Shown: positions 26,060 through 35,697, numbered from the stretch's first letter. The stretch is DNA of 64,000 bases from Mycolicibacterium bacteremicum (GCF_002086115.1 NZ_MVHJ01000010.1:1-64000), one strand, 5' to 3'. Notes: a model not told the origin generated them from the sequence alone. Program-made: numbers and translations.

Positions 26060-26071
26060 GTTGCTTGCAAC
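26060..26071. promoter_or_regulatory. Palindrome GTTGCTTGCAAC, possible Lrp site
   Basis: Five-base half-sites GTTGC/GCAAC with a two-base centre lie in the divergent region between the aldehyde dehydrogenase and Lrp genes, 27 bases before the Lrp ATG. Suits a divergent Lrp operator, but short palindromes arise by chance. Confidence 0.45.
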
Positions 26072-26097
26072 GACGGATTCCGTGCACAATCGTGAGC

Positions 26098-26619
26098 ATG
26101 TCGCACCCGGACTCCCCGCCCGGCCCCTCCGCCGTGTCCCTGCGGATCAACCATTCGCGTCCGGGGGCCGCGTTCCAGCTCGATGAGCTGTCCAAGGCCA
26201 TCATCGAGAAGCTGCAGCAGGACGGTAGACGGTCCTATGCCGGAATCGGCAAGGCGGTCGGCCTGTCCGAGGCGGCCGTGCGCCAGCGGGTGCAGCGCAT
26301 GGTCGATGCCGGCGTCATGCAGATCGTCGCCGTCACCGATCCCATGCAGCTGGGGTTCGCCCGCCAGGCGATGATCGGCATCCGCTGCACCGGGGACACC
26401 ACCAAGGTCGCCGAGAAGCTGGCCCAACTGGAGTCCGTCGACTACGTCGTCCTGACCGCCGGCACCTTCGACGCCATCGCCGAGGTGGTCTGCGAGGACG
26501 ACGGCGACCTGCTCGACCTGCTCAACACCAAGATCCGCGCCGTCCCAGGGGTGATATCCACCGAAACGCTCGTCTATCTCAAACTCGTCAAACAGCAATA
26601 CAACTGGGGAACCCGATGA
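26098..26619 (+). CDS. Lrp/AsnC family transcriptional regulator
   Basis: Lrp-type regulator of 173 residues: an N-terminal helix-turn-helix (ELSKAIIEKLQQDGRRSYAGIGKAVGLSEAAVRQRVQRM, given here by its parts: LQQDGRRSYAGIGKAVGLS then EAAVRQRVQRM) and a C-terminal RAM domain (VADPM-like to VYLKLV). It overlaps the aminotransferase start by four bases (ATGA) and is divergent from the aldehyde dehydrogenase, so it probably controls the whole amine-degradation set in response to an amino acid or amine. I start at ATG 26098; the upstream ATG at 26065 extends into the operator region. Confidence 0.87.
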   Translation: MSHPDSPPGPSAVSLRINHSRPGAAFQLDELSKAIIEKLQQDGRRSYAGIGKAVGLSEAAVRQRVQRMVDAGVMQIVAVTDPMQLGFARQAMIGIRCTGDTTKVAEKLAQLESVDYVVLTAGTFDAIAEVVCEDDGDLLDLLNTKIRAVPGVISTETLVYLKLVKQQYNWGTR

Positions 26620-28004
26620 CCATCATCTCCGACACGGAGAACGCCACCACCACCGATCTGGCCGCCAAGGCCAAGCGCCACCTGTGGGGACACTTCGCCC
26701 GCCACGGCGCCGACATCACCCCGCCGATCATCACCCGCGGCGAAGGCACCCGCATCTTCGACGACAAGGGCAACAGCTACATCGACGGCCTGTCCGGGCT
26801 GTTCGTCGTCCAGGTCGGCCACGGCCGTGAGGAGCTCGCCGCCGCCGCGGCCAAGCAGGCCGAGCAGCTCGCCTTCTTCCCGCTGTGGTCCTACGCGACG
26901 CCCACGGCCATCGAACTGGCCGAGCGGGTGGCCAACTACGCACCCGGCGATCTGAACCGGGTGTTCTTCACCACCGGCGGCGGCGAGGCCGTCGAATCGG
27001 CATGGAAGCTGGCCAAGCAGTTTTTCAAGCTGACCGGCAAACCCGGTAAGCACAAGGTGGTTTCGCGTTCCATCGCCTACCACGGCACCCCGCAGGGGGC
27101 GCTGGCGATCACCGGCATCCCGGCGTTCAAGGCGCCCTTCGAGCCGCTGACGCCGGGTGGCTTCCGTGCCCCGAACACCAACTTCTACCGCGCACCGGAG
27201 CCCTTCGCGCATGACGAGAAGGCCTTCGGACAGTACTGCGCCGACCGCATCGCCGAGGCCATCGAGTTCGAAGGCCCCGACACCGTCGCCGCGGTGTTCC
27301 TGGAGCCGGTGCAGAACGCCGGTGGCTGCTTCCCGCCGCCGCCGGGATATTTCGAGCGCGTCCGCGAGATCTGCGACGAGTACGACGTGCTGCTGGTCTC
27401 CGACGAGGTCATCTGCGCCTACGGCCGGATCGGCTCGATGTTCGCTTGTGACGACTTCGGCTACGTGCCCGACATCATCACCAGCGCAAAGGGTTTGACG
27501 TCGGGCTATTCACCGCTGGGCGCCATGATCGCCAGCGACCGGCTGTTCGAGCCGTTCGACGACGGCTCGACGGTCTTCGGCCACGGCTACACCTTCGGCG
27601 GGCACCCGGTCTCGGCCGCCGTCGCACTGGCCAACCTCGACATCTTCGAGCGCGAGGGCATCAACGACCACGTCAAGCAGAACGCCCCGGCGTTCAAGGC
27701 CACCCTGGAAAAGCTCTACGACCTCCCGATCGTCGGTGACGTCCGCGGTGAGGGTTTCTTCTACGGCATCGAGTTGGTCAAGGACAAAGCCACCAAGGAG
27801 ACGTTCAACGACGAGGAGTCCGAGCGGCTGCTGCGCGGTTTCCTGACCCCCGCGCTGTGGGAGGCCGGCCTGTACTGCCGCGCCGACGACCGGGGCGACC
27901 CAGTGGTGCAGCTGGCTCCCCCGCTGATCAGCGGGCAGGCCGAGTTCGACGCGATCTACGACATCCTGCACAACGTGTTGTCGGAGGCCGGCCGCCGGAT
28001 GTGA
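26616..28004 (+). CDS. Class III PLP aminotransferase, Rv3329-like
   Basis: Omega-aminotransferase of 462 residues. Seen: GLSGLFVVQVGHG, the PLP phosphate site FFTTGGGEAVESAWK, VSDEVICAYGR (Asp for the pyridine nitrogen) and SAKGLTSGYSP with the Schiff-base Lys. Related to putrescine, beta-alanine and diaminobutyrate pyruvate aminotransferases. Translationally coupled to the Lrp gene (ATGA). With the divergent aldehyde dehydrogenase it makes a transamination-oxidation pair for an amine. By order (before dacB1, after sigJ) it matches Rv3329 of M. tuberculosis. The amine substrate is not decided by sequence. Confidence 0.9.
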   Translation: MTIISDTENATTTDLAAKAKRHLWGHFARHGADITPPIITRGEGTRIFDDKGNSYIDGLSGLFVVQVGHGREELAAAAAKQAEQLAFFPLWSYATPTAIELAERVANYAPGDLNRVFFTTGGGEAVESAWKLAKQFFKLTGKPGKHKVVSRSIAYHGTPQGALAITGIPAFKAPFEPLTPGGFRAPNTNFYRAPEPFAHDEKAFGQYCADRIAEAIEFEGPDTVAAVFLEPVQNAGGCFPPPPGYFERVREICDEYDVLLVSDEVICAYGRIGSMFACDDFGYVPDIITSAKGLTSGYSPLGAMIASDRLFEPFDDGSTVFGHGYTFGGHPVSAAVALANLDIFEREGINDHVKQNAPAFKATLEKLYDLPIVGDVRGEGFFYGIELVKDKATKETFNDEESERLLRGFLTPALWEAGLYCRADDRGDPVVQLAPPLISGQAEFDAIYDILHNVLSEAGRRM

Positions 28005-28027
28005 CGGCGGCACACCCGGACGAGCAC

Positions 28028-28081
28028 CGACGGTGCGCGCAGATCGAGACGAGCGGCATGTTCTCGATCTGGGCGCACCGT
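28028..28081. terminator. Long hairpin after the aminotransferase gene
   Basis: CGACGGTGCGC (28028-28038) plus AGATCGAGA pairs with TCTCGATCT plus GCGCACCGTCG (28071-28081), 20 base pairs interrupted by a two-base bulge, loop about 12 bases. It lies 23 bases after the stop and before dacB1, so it should end the Lrp-aminotransferase message. Confidence 0.75.
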
Positions 28082-28174
28082 CGTCGTCGTTGAATCACAT
28101 CATTCACATAAGTCACACCAGCCACAGCGTGGCGAGGCGGAAATCGCGCCGCGGTCTCCTAATCTGCACTCATC

Positions 28175-29377
28175 ATGGCTTCTCTCGCGACGTTGCGCCG
28201 ACTGACCTGCACGGTCACCGCGGCTTTGATGCTGACCGCTCCGGCGCTGGTCAGCGCACCCTTCGCGGGCGCCGAACCGGCGCCGGACCCCTGCCCCTAC
28301 CGCACCACGACGCCGCCGGCGGTCGACGCCTCCGAAGTCCCCAAACCGGGCGATCCGACGCCCGGACCGATCCCGGTGCCGGCCACCCCGCTGGGCGGCG
28401 AGGCACTCGGCGGCTGCGGGATCGTGACCGCGGCGGGCACCGGACCGGTGCCCGGTGACGTGTCCGCCGAGGCGTGGCTGGTGGCCGATCTGGACACCGG
28501 CGAGGTGATCGCGGCCAAGGACCCGCACGGGCGGCACCGCCCGGCCAGCGTGATCAAGGTGCTGGTGGCCATGCAGTCCATCCAGGAACTGCCGATCAAC
28601 CGCATCGTCACCGGCACCGAGGGCGACGAGCACGCCGAGGGCAGCAGCGTCGGGGTCAAGACCGGCGAGCGCTACACCATCAACGATCTGCTGCACGGCC
28701 TGCTCATGGTGTCCGGCAACGACGCCGCCCACGCCCTGGCCATGCAACTGGGCGGGATGGACACCGCGCTGCAGAAGATCAACGCGCTGGCCCGCAAGCT
28801 CGGCGCACGCGACACCCGTGCGGCGACGCCCTCGGGCCTGGACGGCCCCGGCATGAGCACCTCGGCGTATGACATCGGGTTGTTCTACCGCTACGCCTGG
28901 CAGAACGACACCTTCACCAAGATCGTTGGCAGCCAGAAGTATCCGTGGCCGACCTACGAGCTGGAGAACGACAACAAGCTGCTCTACAACTACCCGGGCG
29001 CACTCGGCGGCAAGACCGGCTACACCGACGACGCCGGGCAGACATTCGTCGGCGCCGCCGAGCGCGACGGACGCCGCCTGGTGGCCGTGATGCTCAAGGG
29101 CACCCGGGTGCCGATCGCACCGTGGGAGCAGGCCGCACGGCTGCTCGACTACGGCTTCTCGACACCGCCGGGCACCAAGGTCGGCACCCTCATCGAGGCG
29201 GATCCGTCGCTGGCGGTCACCAAAACCGAAGACGCACCGGATCCCACGGCCGTTGCCGCGACCGCACTGCCGCCGGCGGATACCCTGCCGGTGCGCATCG
29301 GGGTCGGCCTGGTGGGCGCCATCATCGTGTTCTCGCTGATGATGGTGGCCCGGTCGATGAACCGTCAGCGCGCCTGA
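28175..29377 (+). CDS. dacB1: D-alanyl-D-alanine carboxypeptidase (penicillin-binding protein)
   Basis: Low-molecular-mass PBP of 400 residues trimming the terminal D-Ala of peptidoglycan stem peptides. Seen: N-terminal signal peptide (hydrophobic stretch to about residue 32, cleavage near SAPFAGAEP), a Pro-rich spacer, SxxK at Ser 125-Lys 128 (RPASVIK), SGN at 180-182, KTG at 280-282 and a C-terminal membrane helix (about 367-388), placing the enzyme outside the membrane. Matches Rv3330. TAATCT ten bases upstream of the ATG resembles a -10 element. Ends ten bases from the convergent nitronate monooxygenase gene. Confidence 0.93.
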   Translation: MASLATLRRLTCTVTAALMLTAPALVSAPFAGAEPAPDPCPYRTTTPPAVDASEVPKPGDPTPGPIPVPATPLGGEALGGCGIVTAAGTGPVPGDVSAEAWLVADLDTGEVIAAKDPHGRHRPASVIKVLVAMQSIQELPINRIVTGTEGDEHAEGSSVGVKTGERYTINDLLHGLLMVSGNDAAHALAMQLGGMDTALQKINALARKLGARDTRAATPSGLDGPGMSTSAYDIGLFYRYAWQNDTFTKIVGSQKYPWPTYELENDNKLLYNYPGALGGKTGYTDDAGQTFVGAAERDGRRLVAVMLKGTRVPIAPWEQAARLLDYGFSTPPGTKVGTLIEADPSLAVTKTEDAPDPTAVAATALPPADTLPVRIGVGLVGAIIVFSLMMVARSMNRQRA

Positions 29378-29387
29378 GCCCCGCGGC

Positions 29388-30230
29388 TCACCGCACCGGC
29401 CGGCGCAACAAGTCCTCGGCGTCCGCGCACAGCGTCGCCACCAGCTCCCCCGCGTCAACCGACTCCCGCACCGACGCGACACCCTGCCCCGCGTTGACCG
29501 GCGATCCGCGCAGCACCCGCTCCGGAATACCGGCAGGCCAACGGTATCCGGCCGCGATGTCATGCTCGGAGGTCAGCTCGGTATCCTGACCGGCAAGCAG
29601 TTCGGCGCGGGCGTCATCGGCGGTCAGCGCCTGCGGGCAGGCCGCGAACACCGTGCCCATCCAGGCCGCCGACGCGCCCGCGGCCAACACCGCGGCGAGC
29701 CCGCGCGCGGAGCTGACCCCACCGGCCGCCAGCACCGGAACATCCACCGCGTCAAGCACTCCCGCCAGCAGCGGCAACGTTCCCCACAGCGGTTCACCGT
29801 GGCCCCCGCCCTCGGCACCGCGTGCCACCAGCACGTCGACGCCGGCATCCGCGGCGCGCCGGGCCGCCTCGATGGAGGCGACCTGCGTCGTGACCGCGAC
29901 TCCGGCGTCGTGGGCCTGGTGCACCCAGGCCCAGTCGGTACCGAAACTCACCGACAGCAACGCGGGCCGGGCGGCCAGTGCGGTATCGAGCAGGGCCGGG
30001 CGCTCGGCCATCACCCAGTGCACCAGTCCGATACCGACGCGACCGTCCACCAGCGCCAGCTCGGCGCGCAGCGCCTCGGGCGTTGCGGCACTGCCCATTC
30101 CGATCATCCCGAGCCCGCCCGCGGCGGTGACCGCGGAGGCCAGCCGGCCGCCGGCGGCACCGCCCATCGGGGCGTTCACAATCGGGGCGCGCAGGCCCAT
30201 CGACTCCGACCAGCTGGTGACCAACGACAC
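29388..30230 (-). CDS. Nitronate monooxygenase family flavoprotein
   Basis: FMN-binding TIM-barrel protein of 280 residues of the NMO/2-nitropropane dioxygenase family. Seen: APIVNAPMGG near the start, VTTQVASIEAARRAADAGVDVLVARGAEGGGH (given by parts: VTTQVASIEAARRA, then GVDVLVARGAEGGGH with the catalytic His), PVLAAGGVSSARGLAAVLAAGA (phosphate site) and GASAAWMGT. Detoxifies alkyl nitronates in studied members. I chose GTG 30230. The longer frame to 30341 would run through the guanidine riboswitch and the Gdx start, which argues against it. Divergent from the riboswitch-controlled exporter. Confidence 0.82.
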   Translation of the reverse strand: MSLVTSWSESMGLRAPIVNAPMGGAAGGRLASAVTAAGGLGMIGMGSAATPEALRAELALVDGRVGIGLVHWVMAERPALLDTALAARPALLSVSFGTDWAWVHQAHDAGVAVTTQVASIEAARRAADAGVDVLVARGAEGGGHGEPLWGTLPLLAGVLDAVDVPVLAAGGVSSARGLAAVLAAGASAAWMGTVFAACPQALTADDARAELLAGQDTELTSEHDIAAGYRWPAGIPERVLRGSPVNAGQGVASVRESVDAGELVATLCADAEDLLRRPVR

Positions 30231-30281
30231 CGGCCCGACGCTACCGCAGTTTGCTACCGTCGAAGATGTCACCGTGTGACA

Positions 30282-30324
30282 CCGGACGAGAGGCACCGTA
30301 CCCGGCCAGCGACAAGACGGCAGC
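30282..30324 (+). ncRNA. Guanidine-III riboswitch (ykkC-III)
   Basis: The block CCGGACGAG (30282-30290), CACCGTACCCGG (30294-30305) and GACAAGACGG (30311-30320) is what I remember of the guanidine-III class (Thermobifida fusca ykkC-III), in the right order and spacing. CCGT pairs with ACGG and GGC with GCC, and the CCGG runs pair, giving the pseudoknot. It ends five bases before the GGAGG (30329-30333) of a Gdx-type guanidinium exporter at 30340. Class and target agree. Confidence 0.85.
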
Positions 30325-30339
30325 CAACGGAGGTGTGTC

Positions 30340-30657
30340 ATGGCCTGGGTGATCTTGGTGGTGTCGGGGGTGCTGGAAGCCGTCTGGGCGACCGCACTCG
30401 GAAAATCAGCGGGCTTCAGCCGGCTCTGGCCGTCGGTGACTTTCGCGGTGGCGCTGGTGTTCTCGATGGCCGGTCTGGGTTATGCGATGCGCACCCTGCC
30501 CATCAGCACCAGTTATGCGATCTGGGTGGGCATCGGCGCCGCGCTCACCGTCGGGTACGCGATGCTCACCGGATCGGAGGGCGCCTCGCTGATCAAGGTG
30601 GGGCTGATCCTGGGCATCATCGGCTGTGTCGTGGGGCTCAAACTCATCGGTCATTGA
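30340..30657 (+). CDS. SMR family guanidinium exporter (Gdx/SugE type)
   Basis: Four-helix small multidrug resistance protein of 105 residues, assembling as an antiparallel dimer in the inner membrane. Seen: residues that mark the guanidinium/H+ exchanger Gdx (Glu13, Trp16, Ser42, Tyr59, Trp62) are all present (GVLEAVWA, VFSMAG, TSYAIW), and not the EmrE set. The guanidine-III riboswitch directly upstream makes the substrate guanidinium, expelled as a waste product. Its tail overlaps the convergent YihY-like gene by seven bases. Confidence 0.9.
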   Translation: MAWVILVVSGVLEAVWATALGKSAGFSRLWPSVTFAVALVFSMAGLGYAMRTLPISTSYAIWVGIGAALTVGYAMLTGSEGASLIKVGLILGIIGCVVGLKLIGH

Positions 30658-31685
30658 CGCCGACGGCGGAGCAGCCGGGCAAGCCCCAGCCCACCGAGCG
30701 TGCCCGCGGCGAATCCGGCTGCCGCACCCGGCAATCCCGCGCCCTCCCGGACCTGAACCCGCGGCCGGATCAGCACCGGGCCGGGCGGTTCCACCGGTGC
30801 GGCGGCCAGATTCTCCGGGGCGGTGGCCGCCCACGCCGTCGAGAACAGGATCAGTCGCGCTGTGATGTAGGCGAACACCATCAAGCCGAGCACCGGCCCG
30901 AAGGTGGCGCCCGCCGGCCCGGTCAGCACCGACTGCAGGTAGATCGAGGCCACCTGTTTGAAGATCTCGAAGGCAATCGCCGCGAGCAGCCCGGCCCGCA
31001 GCGAGCTCCGAAAGCTGACCGACTCACGCGGCAGCCGGGCGATGATCCAGGTGAAGAACATCCACGAGATCAGAATCGAGACGAACCAGGATGCGACCTG
31101 AAGTGCCACACCGAGTCCCGGCACGTCGTGCAGGCCGAACCAGCCCAGCACGGTGCTCATCGCCGACTTCTTGCTCAGGGCGGTCAGCCCGATCGTGAGC
31201 GTGAGCGCCAGGAACGCCGAGACCAGGGCGGCCAGATCCGACAGCTTGGTGGCCACGAATCCGGAAGGCTCGTGCCGCTGTTCCCACATCTGACTGAGCG
31301 CCTCGCGCAGATTGTTCATCCAGCCCAGACCCGCCCACGCCGCGGTGGCCAGGCCGATGATCCCGACCGTGCCGCGCGACTCGATGGCCGAGTCCATCAG
31401 CTCGACCAGCTGCGCGCCGAAATCACCCGACACCGTCGAGCGGATCTTGTCCTCGACCTGGATCATCAGGTCGGGCTGATTGGCCAGGATGAACCCGCCG
31501 ATGGAGAAGCCGACCATCAACAGCGGGAACAGCGCGAAGATGGTGAAGTACGTGATGCCCGCCGCGTAGAAATCGCCCTTGCAATCGTTGTAGCGCCCCT
31601 GCGCCAGCATCACGCGGTCGAACCATCCGAAGCGGTTGCGCAACCGGTCGATGAGACCAGGCTGGTCCGGATCGGCGTCGGCCAT
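30651..31685 (-). CDS. YihY/YhjD family inner membrane protein
   Basis: Membrane protein of 344 residues of the YihY/virulence factor BrkB (once 'RNase BN') family. Seen: six hydrophobic helices and the family stretch AAGITYFTIFALFPLLMVGF near residue 43; the C-terminus is a low-complexity, Arg-rich tail (ARLLRRRRQ). Matches Rv3335c by position next to trpS (Rv3336c). Function of the family is unsettled. It is upstream of nothing on its strand except trpS, 21 bases away, and may be co-transcribed with it. Confidence 0.85.
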   Translation of the reverse strand: MADADPDQPGLIDRLRNRFGWFDRVMLAQGRYNDCKGDFYAAGITYFTIFALFPLLMVGFSIGGFILANQPDLMIQVEDKIRSTVSGDFGAQLVELMDSAIESRGTVGIIGLATAAWAGLGWMNNLREALSQMWEQRHEPSGFVATKLSDLAALVSAFLALTLTIGLTALSKKSAMSTVLGWFGLHDVPGLGVALQVASWFVSILISWMFFTWIIARLPRESVSFRSSLRAGLLAAIAFEIFKQVASIYLQSVLTGPAGATFGPVLGLMVFAYITARLILFSTAWAATAPENLAAAPVEPPGPVLIRPRVQVREGAGLPGAAAGFAAGTLGGLGLARLLRRRRQ

Positions 31686-31706
31686 GGGTACCCCTTCCGC
31701 GGGCGG

Positions 31707-33163
<1,457 letters not shown>

Positions 33164-33190
33164 CGCAATATGTTAAGCGTTGCCCAATTA

Positions 33191-33204
33191 TATGCGATCG
33201 CTTA
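33191..33204. promoter_or_regulatory. Near-palindrome, predicted MarR operator
   Basis: TATGCGATCGCTTA is symmetric at 12 of 14 positions around GCGATCGC. It lies between the divergent MarR start (33163) and the TIGR03086 start (33209/33215), 28 and 5-11 bases away. Confidence 0.55.
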
Positions 33205-33208
33205 TCGT

Positions 33209-33826
33209 ATGCACATGCTTACCATTTATCCCGCCTTTCACCGGGCCGCCGTCCTGCAGTCCATCGCGATCGTCGACACCGTCGAGGGCACCGACCTCGG
33301 CAACGCCACCCCGTGCGCCGGCTGGGACCTGGCCGACCTGCTCGCCCATATGACCGTGCAGCACCGCGGTTTTGCCGCATCCGCGCGCGGCGCCGGCGCC
33401 GACCAGGGGGTCTGGGATCCGGCCACCGTCGCCGACGCGGTGCGCGCCGACCCGGCCGGCAGCTACCGGAGCGCTGCCGGCGACGCCCTGGACGCGTTCG
33501 GCGCACCGGGGATCGCCGATGTCGTGTTCGCGCTACCCGAGTTCGGGGCGCAGGCAACGGTTCCGGGTTCGGTGGCGATGAGCATGCACTTCGTCGACTA
33601 CCTGGTGCACGGCTGGGATGTCGCGGTCAGCGTCGGGGTTCCGTTCGCGCCGTCGGCCGACCTGGTCGCCGCCGCCCTGCCGATCGTGCGGAGCATCCCC
33701 GATGACGCGAGCCGCAATGACGCCGGCGCGCCGTTCGGGCCGGCCCGCCCTGGGGGCGGGTGGGGCGATCTGGACGAGGTACTGCGCCTGCTGGGCCGCG
33801 ACCCGCAGTGGCGCGCGCCAGCCTGA
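33209..33826 (+). CDS. TIGR03086 family (DinB-like, mycothiol-type) protein
   Basis: Protein of 205 residues (or 203 from an in-frame ATG at 33215) of the DinB/maleylpyruvate-isomerase-like superfamily. Seen: TPCAGWDLADLLAHM (the mycothiol/metal-binding region), SMHFVDYLVHGWDVAVS (His-rich helix) and a C-terminal DEVLRLLGRDPQW tail typical of TIGR03086. Members are suspected mycothiol-dependent enzymes, function mostly unproven. Divergent from and probably controlled by the MarR gene. Nearly abuts the convergent xth gene (three-base gap). Confidence 0.8.
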   Translation: MHMLTIYPAFHRAAVLQSIAIVDTVEGTDLGNATPCAGWDLADLLAHMTVQHRGFAASARGAGADQGVWDPATVADAVRADPAGSYRSAAGDALDAFGAPGIADVVFALPEFGAQATVPGSVAMSMHFVDYLVHGWDVAVSVGVPFAPSADLVAAALPIVRSIPDDASRNDAGAPFGPARPGGGWGDLDEVLRLLGRDPQWRAPA

Positions 33827-33829
33827 ACC

Positions 33830-34633
33830 TCAGGCCGAGAATTGCACGGTCACCGGGGCATGGTCGGACCACCGCAGTGCGTACAGCTCAGCGCGCTCGA
33901 CCCGGGCCGACAGCGCGCGGGCTGCCAGCGCCGGACTCGCCAGGTGATAATCGATGCGCCAGCCGGCGTCGTTGTCGAAGGCCTTACCTCGCCAGGACCA
34001 CCAGCTGTACGGTCCGGCCACATCGGGATGCAGCGCACGCACCACGTCGACCCACCCGGTGGCCAGCAGATCGGTCAGCCACTGCCGCTCGCTCGGCAGG
34101 AATCCGGCCTTCTTGACGTTGTTCTTCCAGGCCTTGATGTCGTTCTCGGTGTGCGCGATGTTCCAGTCACCGCACAGCACGGCATCGCGGCCACCGGCGA
34201 GCAGTTCGGCCATCCGGGCCTCGATGGCGGCCATGAACCGCTCCTTCTCCAGCTGCCGGTCGGTCCCGGCCTCGCCGGTGGGCAGGTAGACGCTGGCCAC
34301 CGTCGTCCCGGCGGTGTCGACCTCCAGGTAGCGGCCGTGTGTGGCGAACTCCTCGGCGCCGGTGCCGATCCGGATCGCGTCGAAGGGGGTGCGCGACAGC
34401 ACCGCAACGCCATTGCGACCCTTCACGTGCGGCTCGGCCGAGGCCAGGTGCCAGCCATCGGCCAGCGCCGGCGACAGCGCGTCGGCCAGCTGCTCGTCAT
34501 CGGCACGGGTCTCCTGCAGACAGATGACGTCGGCAGCGGTCTCCTTCAGCCAGGGCAGCAGGCCCAGGTTGGTCTCGGAACGCTGTTTGACCGCGGCCCG
34601 GATGCCGTTGGCGTTGACGGTGGTGACGATCAC
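33830..34633 (-). CDS. xthA: Exodeoxyribonuclease III / AP endonuclease
   Basis: Base-excision repair enzyme of 267 residues cutting at abasic sites. Seen: NANGIRAA (Asn), LQETRADD (metal Glu), GDWNIAHTENDI (Asp/Asn), RIDYHLAS and WSDHAPV (catalytic His). The enzyme acts on DNA in the cytoplasm. It is divergent from the alpha/beta hydrolase gene 95 bases away. In M. tuberculosis the xthA homologue is elsewhere (Rv0427c) as I recall, so this copy at the trpS locus is a local difference. Confidence 0.9.
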   Translation of the reverse strand: MIVTTVNANGIRAAVKQRSETNLGLLPWLKETAADVICLQETRADDEQLADALSPALADGWHLASAEPHVKGRNGVAVLSRTPFDAIRIGTGAEEFATHGRYLEVDTAGTTVASVYLPTGEAGTDRQLEKERFMAAIEARMAELLAGGRDAVLCGDWNIAHTENDIKAWKNNVKKAGFLPSERQWLTDLLATGWVDVVRALHPDVAGPYSWWSWRGKAFDNDAGWRIDYHLASPALAARALSARVERAELYALRWSDHAPVTVQFSA

Positions 34634-34691
34634 GGGCGTCGACCCTAGTGGAGCACCCCGACATGTTCGCGCTCCCCCGGCCGGCGGACCC

Positions 34692-34720
34692 TTGCGGTAC
34701 CCGCGGTACCGCCATACTGT
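34692..34720 (+). promoter_or_regulatory. Candidate sigma-70-type promoter of the alpha/beta hydrolase gene
   Basis: TTGCGG (34692-34697), a 17-base spacer and TACTGT (34715-34720) precede the ATG at 34729 by eight bases, implying a nearly leaderless message. Also contains the GGTACCCGCGGTACC palindromic stretch between the boxes (34697-34711), possibly an operator. Confidence 0.4.
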
Positions 34721-34728
34721 CGGGCGCT

Positions 34729-35568
34729 ATGACCCAACGCGCACCCATCCACCATGGATCGGGTGAACCGATCCTGATGCTGCACCCGTTCCTGTGTTCG
34801 CAGAACGTCTGGCGCACGGTGGCCGACCAGCTCGCCGAGACCGGCCGCTTCGAGGTGCTGGCACCGACCATGGTCGGACATCACGGTGGGGCCCGGTCGG
34901 GCACCTGGTTCCTCGACACCGCCGCCCTGGTCGACGACATCGAGCGGCGAATGGACCAGATCGGTTGGGAGACCGCCCATGTCGTCGGGAACTCGCTCGG
35001 TGGCTGGGTGGCCTTCGAGTTGGAGCGGCGCGGCCGGGCGCGCACCCTGACCGCGATCGCCCCGGCCGGCGGCTGGCGCCAGCACTCGCCCACCAAGTAC
35101 GAGACCGTGCTCAAATTCCTCGCCGGCGGGCCGGCTCTGATCGCCGCCCGGCTGCTCGGTCCACGCATCCTGGACCTGCCGTTCGGCACCCGCATCGCGA
35201 CCCTGCCGGTCAGCGGGCCGGCCGACGGCCCGAGCCGCGCCGATCTGGAGGCGCTGGTCGAGGATGCGACGCACTGCACGGCCTACGTCCAGCTGCTGAT
35301 CAAGACGCTGCGATTGCCCGGACTCTTGGAGCTCGCCCAGGTCGGCGTGCCCACGCACCTGGTGTTGTGCGAGAAGGACCGGGTGTTCCCCAGCCCGCGC
35401 GGCACCAAGTACTTCATCGAGAACCTGCCCACCGACGCCAAGGTGACCCGCTTGCCGGGCCTCGGGCACATCCCGATGCTGGAAGCACCCGGACAGATCA
35501 CCGAGCTGATCGCCGACTTCGTCGACCAGCACACCGAACCGACGCGCGAGGCACCGCCCGCCGGGTAG
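34729..35568 (+). CDS. Alpha/beta hydrolase
   Basis: Alpha/beta-hydrolase fold protein of 279 residues. Seen: GNSLGG nucleophile elbow (Ser 89), an acid candidate in CEKDRVFP and catalytic His in GLGHIPMLEAP. Between trpS and the isocitrate dehydrogenase gene, where M. tuberculosis has the two short hydrolase fragments Rv3337 and Rv3338; this could be the intact form, by position. I start at ATG 34729, not the upstream in-frame ATG 34648, because homology begins with the HHGSGEPILMLHPF stretch. Substrate unknown. Followed by a long hairpin. Confidence 0.85.
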   Translation: MTQRAPIHHGSGEPILMLHPFLCSQNVWRTVADQLAETGRFEVLAPTMVGHHGGARSGTWFLDTAALVDDIERRMDQIGWETAHVVGNSLGGWVAFELERRGRARTLTAIAPAGGWRQHSPTKYETVLKFLAGGPALIAARLLGPRILDLPFGTRIATLPVSGPADGPSRADLEALVEDATHCTAYVQLLIKTLRLPGLLELAQVGVPTHLVLCEKDRVFPSPRGTKYFIENLPTDAKVTRLPGLGHIPMLEAPGQITELIADFVDQHTEPTREAPPAG

Positions 35569-35638
35569 GCGCGCGAGTTCGGTATTGATGCCGCCGAGAC
35601 GGCAACCAGGTAGCTCTATCCGCCGAGACCCCTACACG

Positions 35639-35678
35639 AGTTCAGCCTCGACGGGGTGGACCCCATCGAGGCTGAACT
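35639..35678. terminator. Bidirectional hairpin between hydrolase and isocitrate dehydrogenase genes
   Basis: AGTTCAGCCTCGA (35639-35651) and TCGAGGCTGAACT (35666-35678) are exact inverted copies, and the 14 bases between them can extend the stem through GGGG/CCCC. The convergent stops are at 35568 and 35698. Confidence 0.8.
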
Positions 35679-35697
35679 GGTGTCGATCGCGACGAAG

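Noticed and set aside
30231..30341. Longer N-terminus for the nitronate monooxygenase
   Set aside because: It would read back through the guanidine-III riboswitch and the Gdx start.
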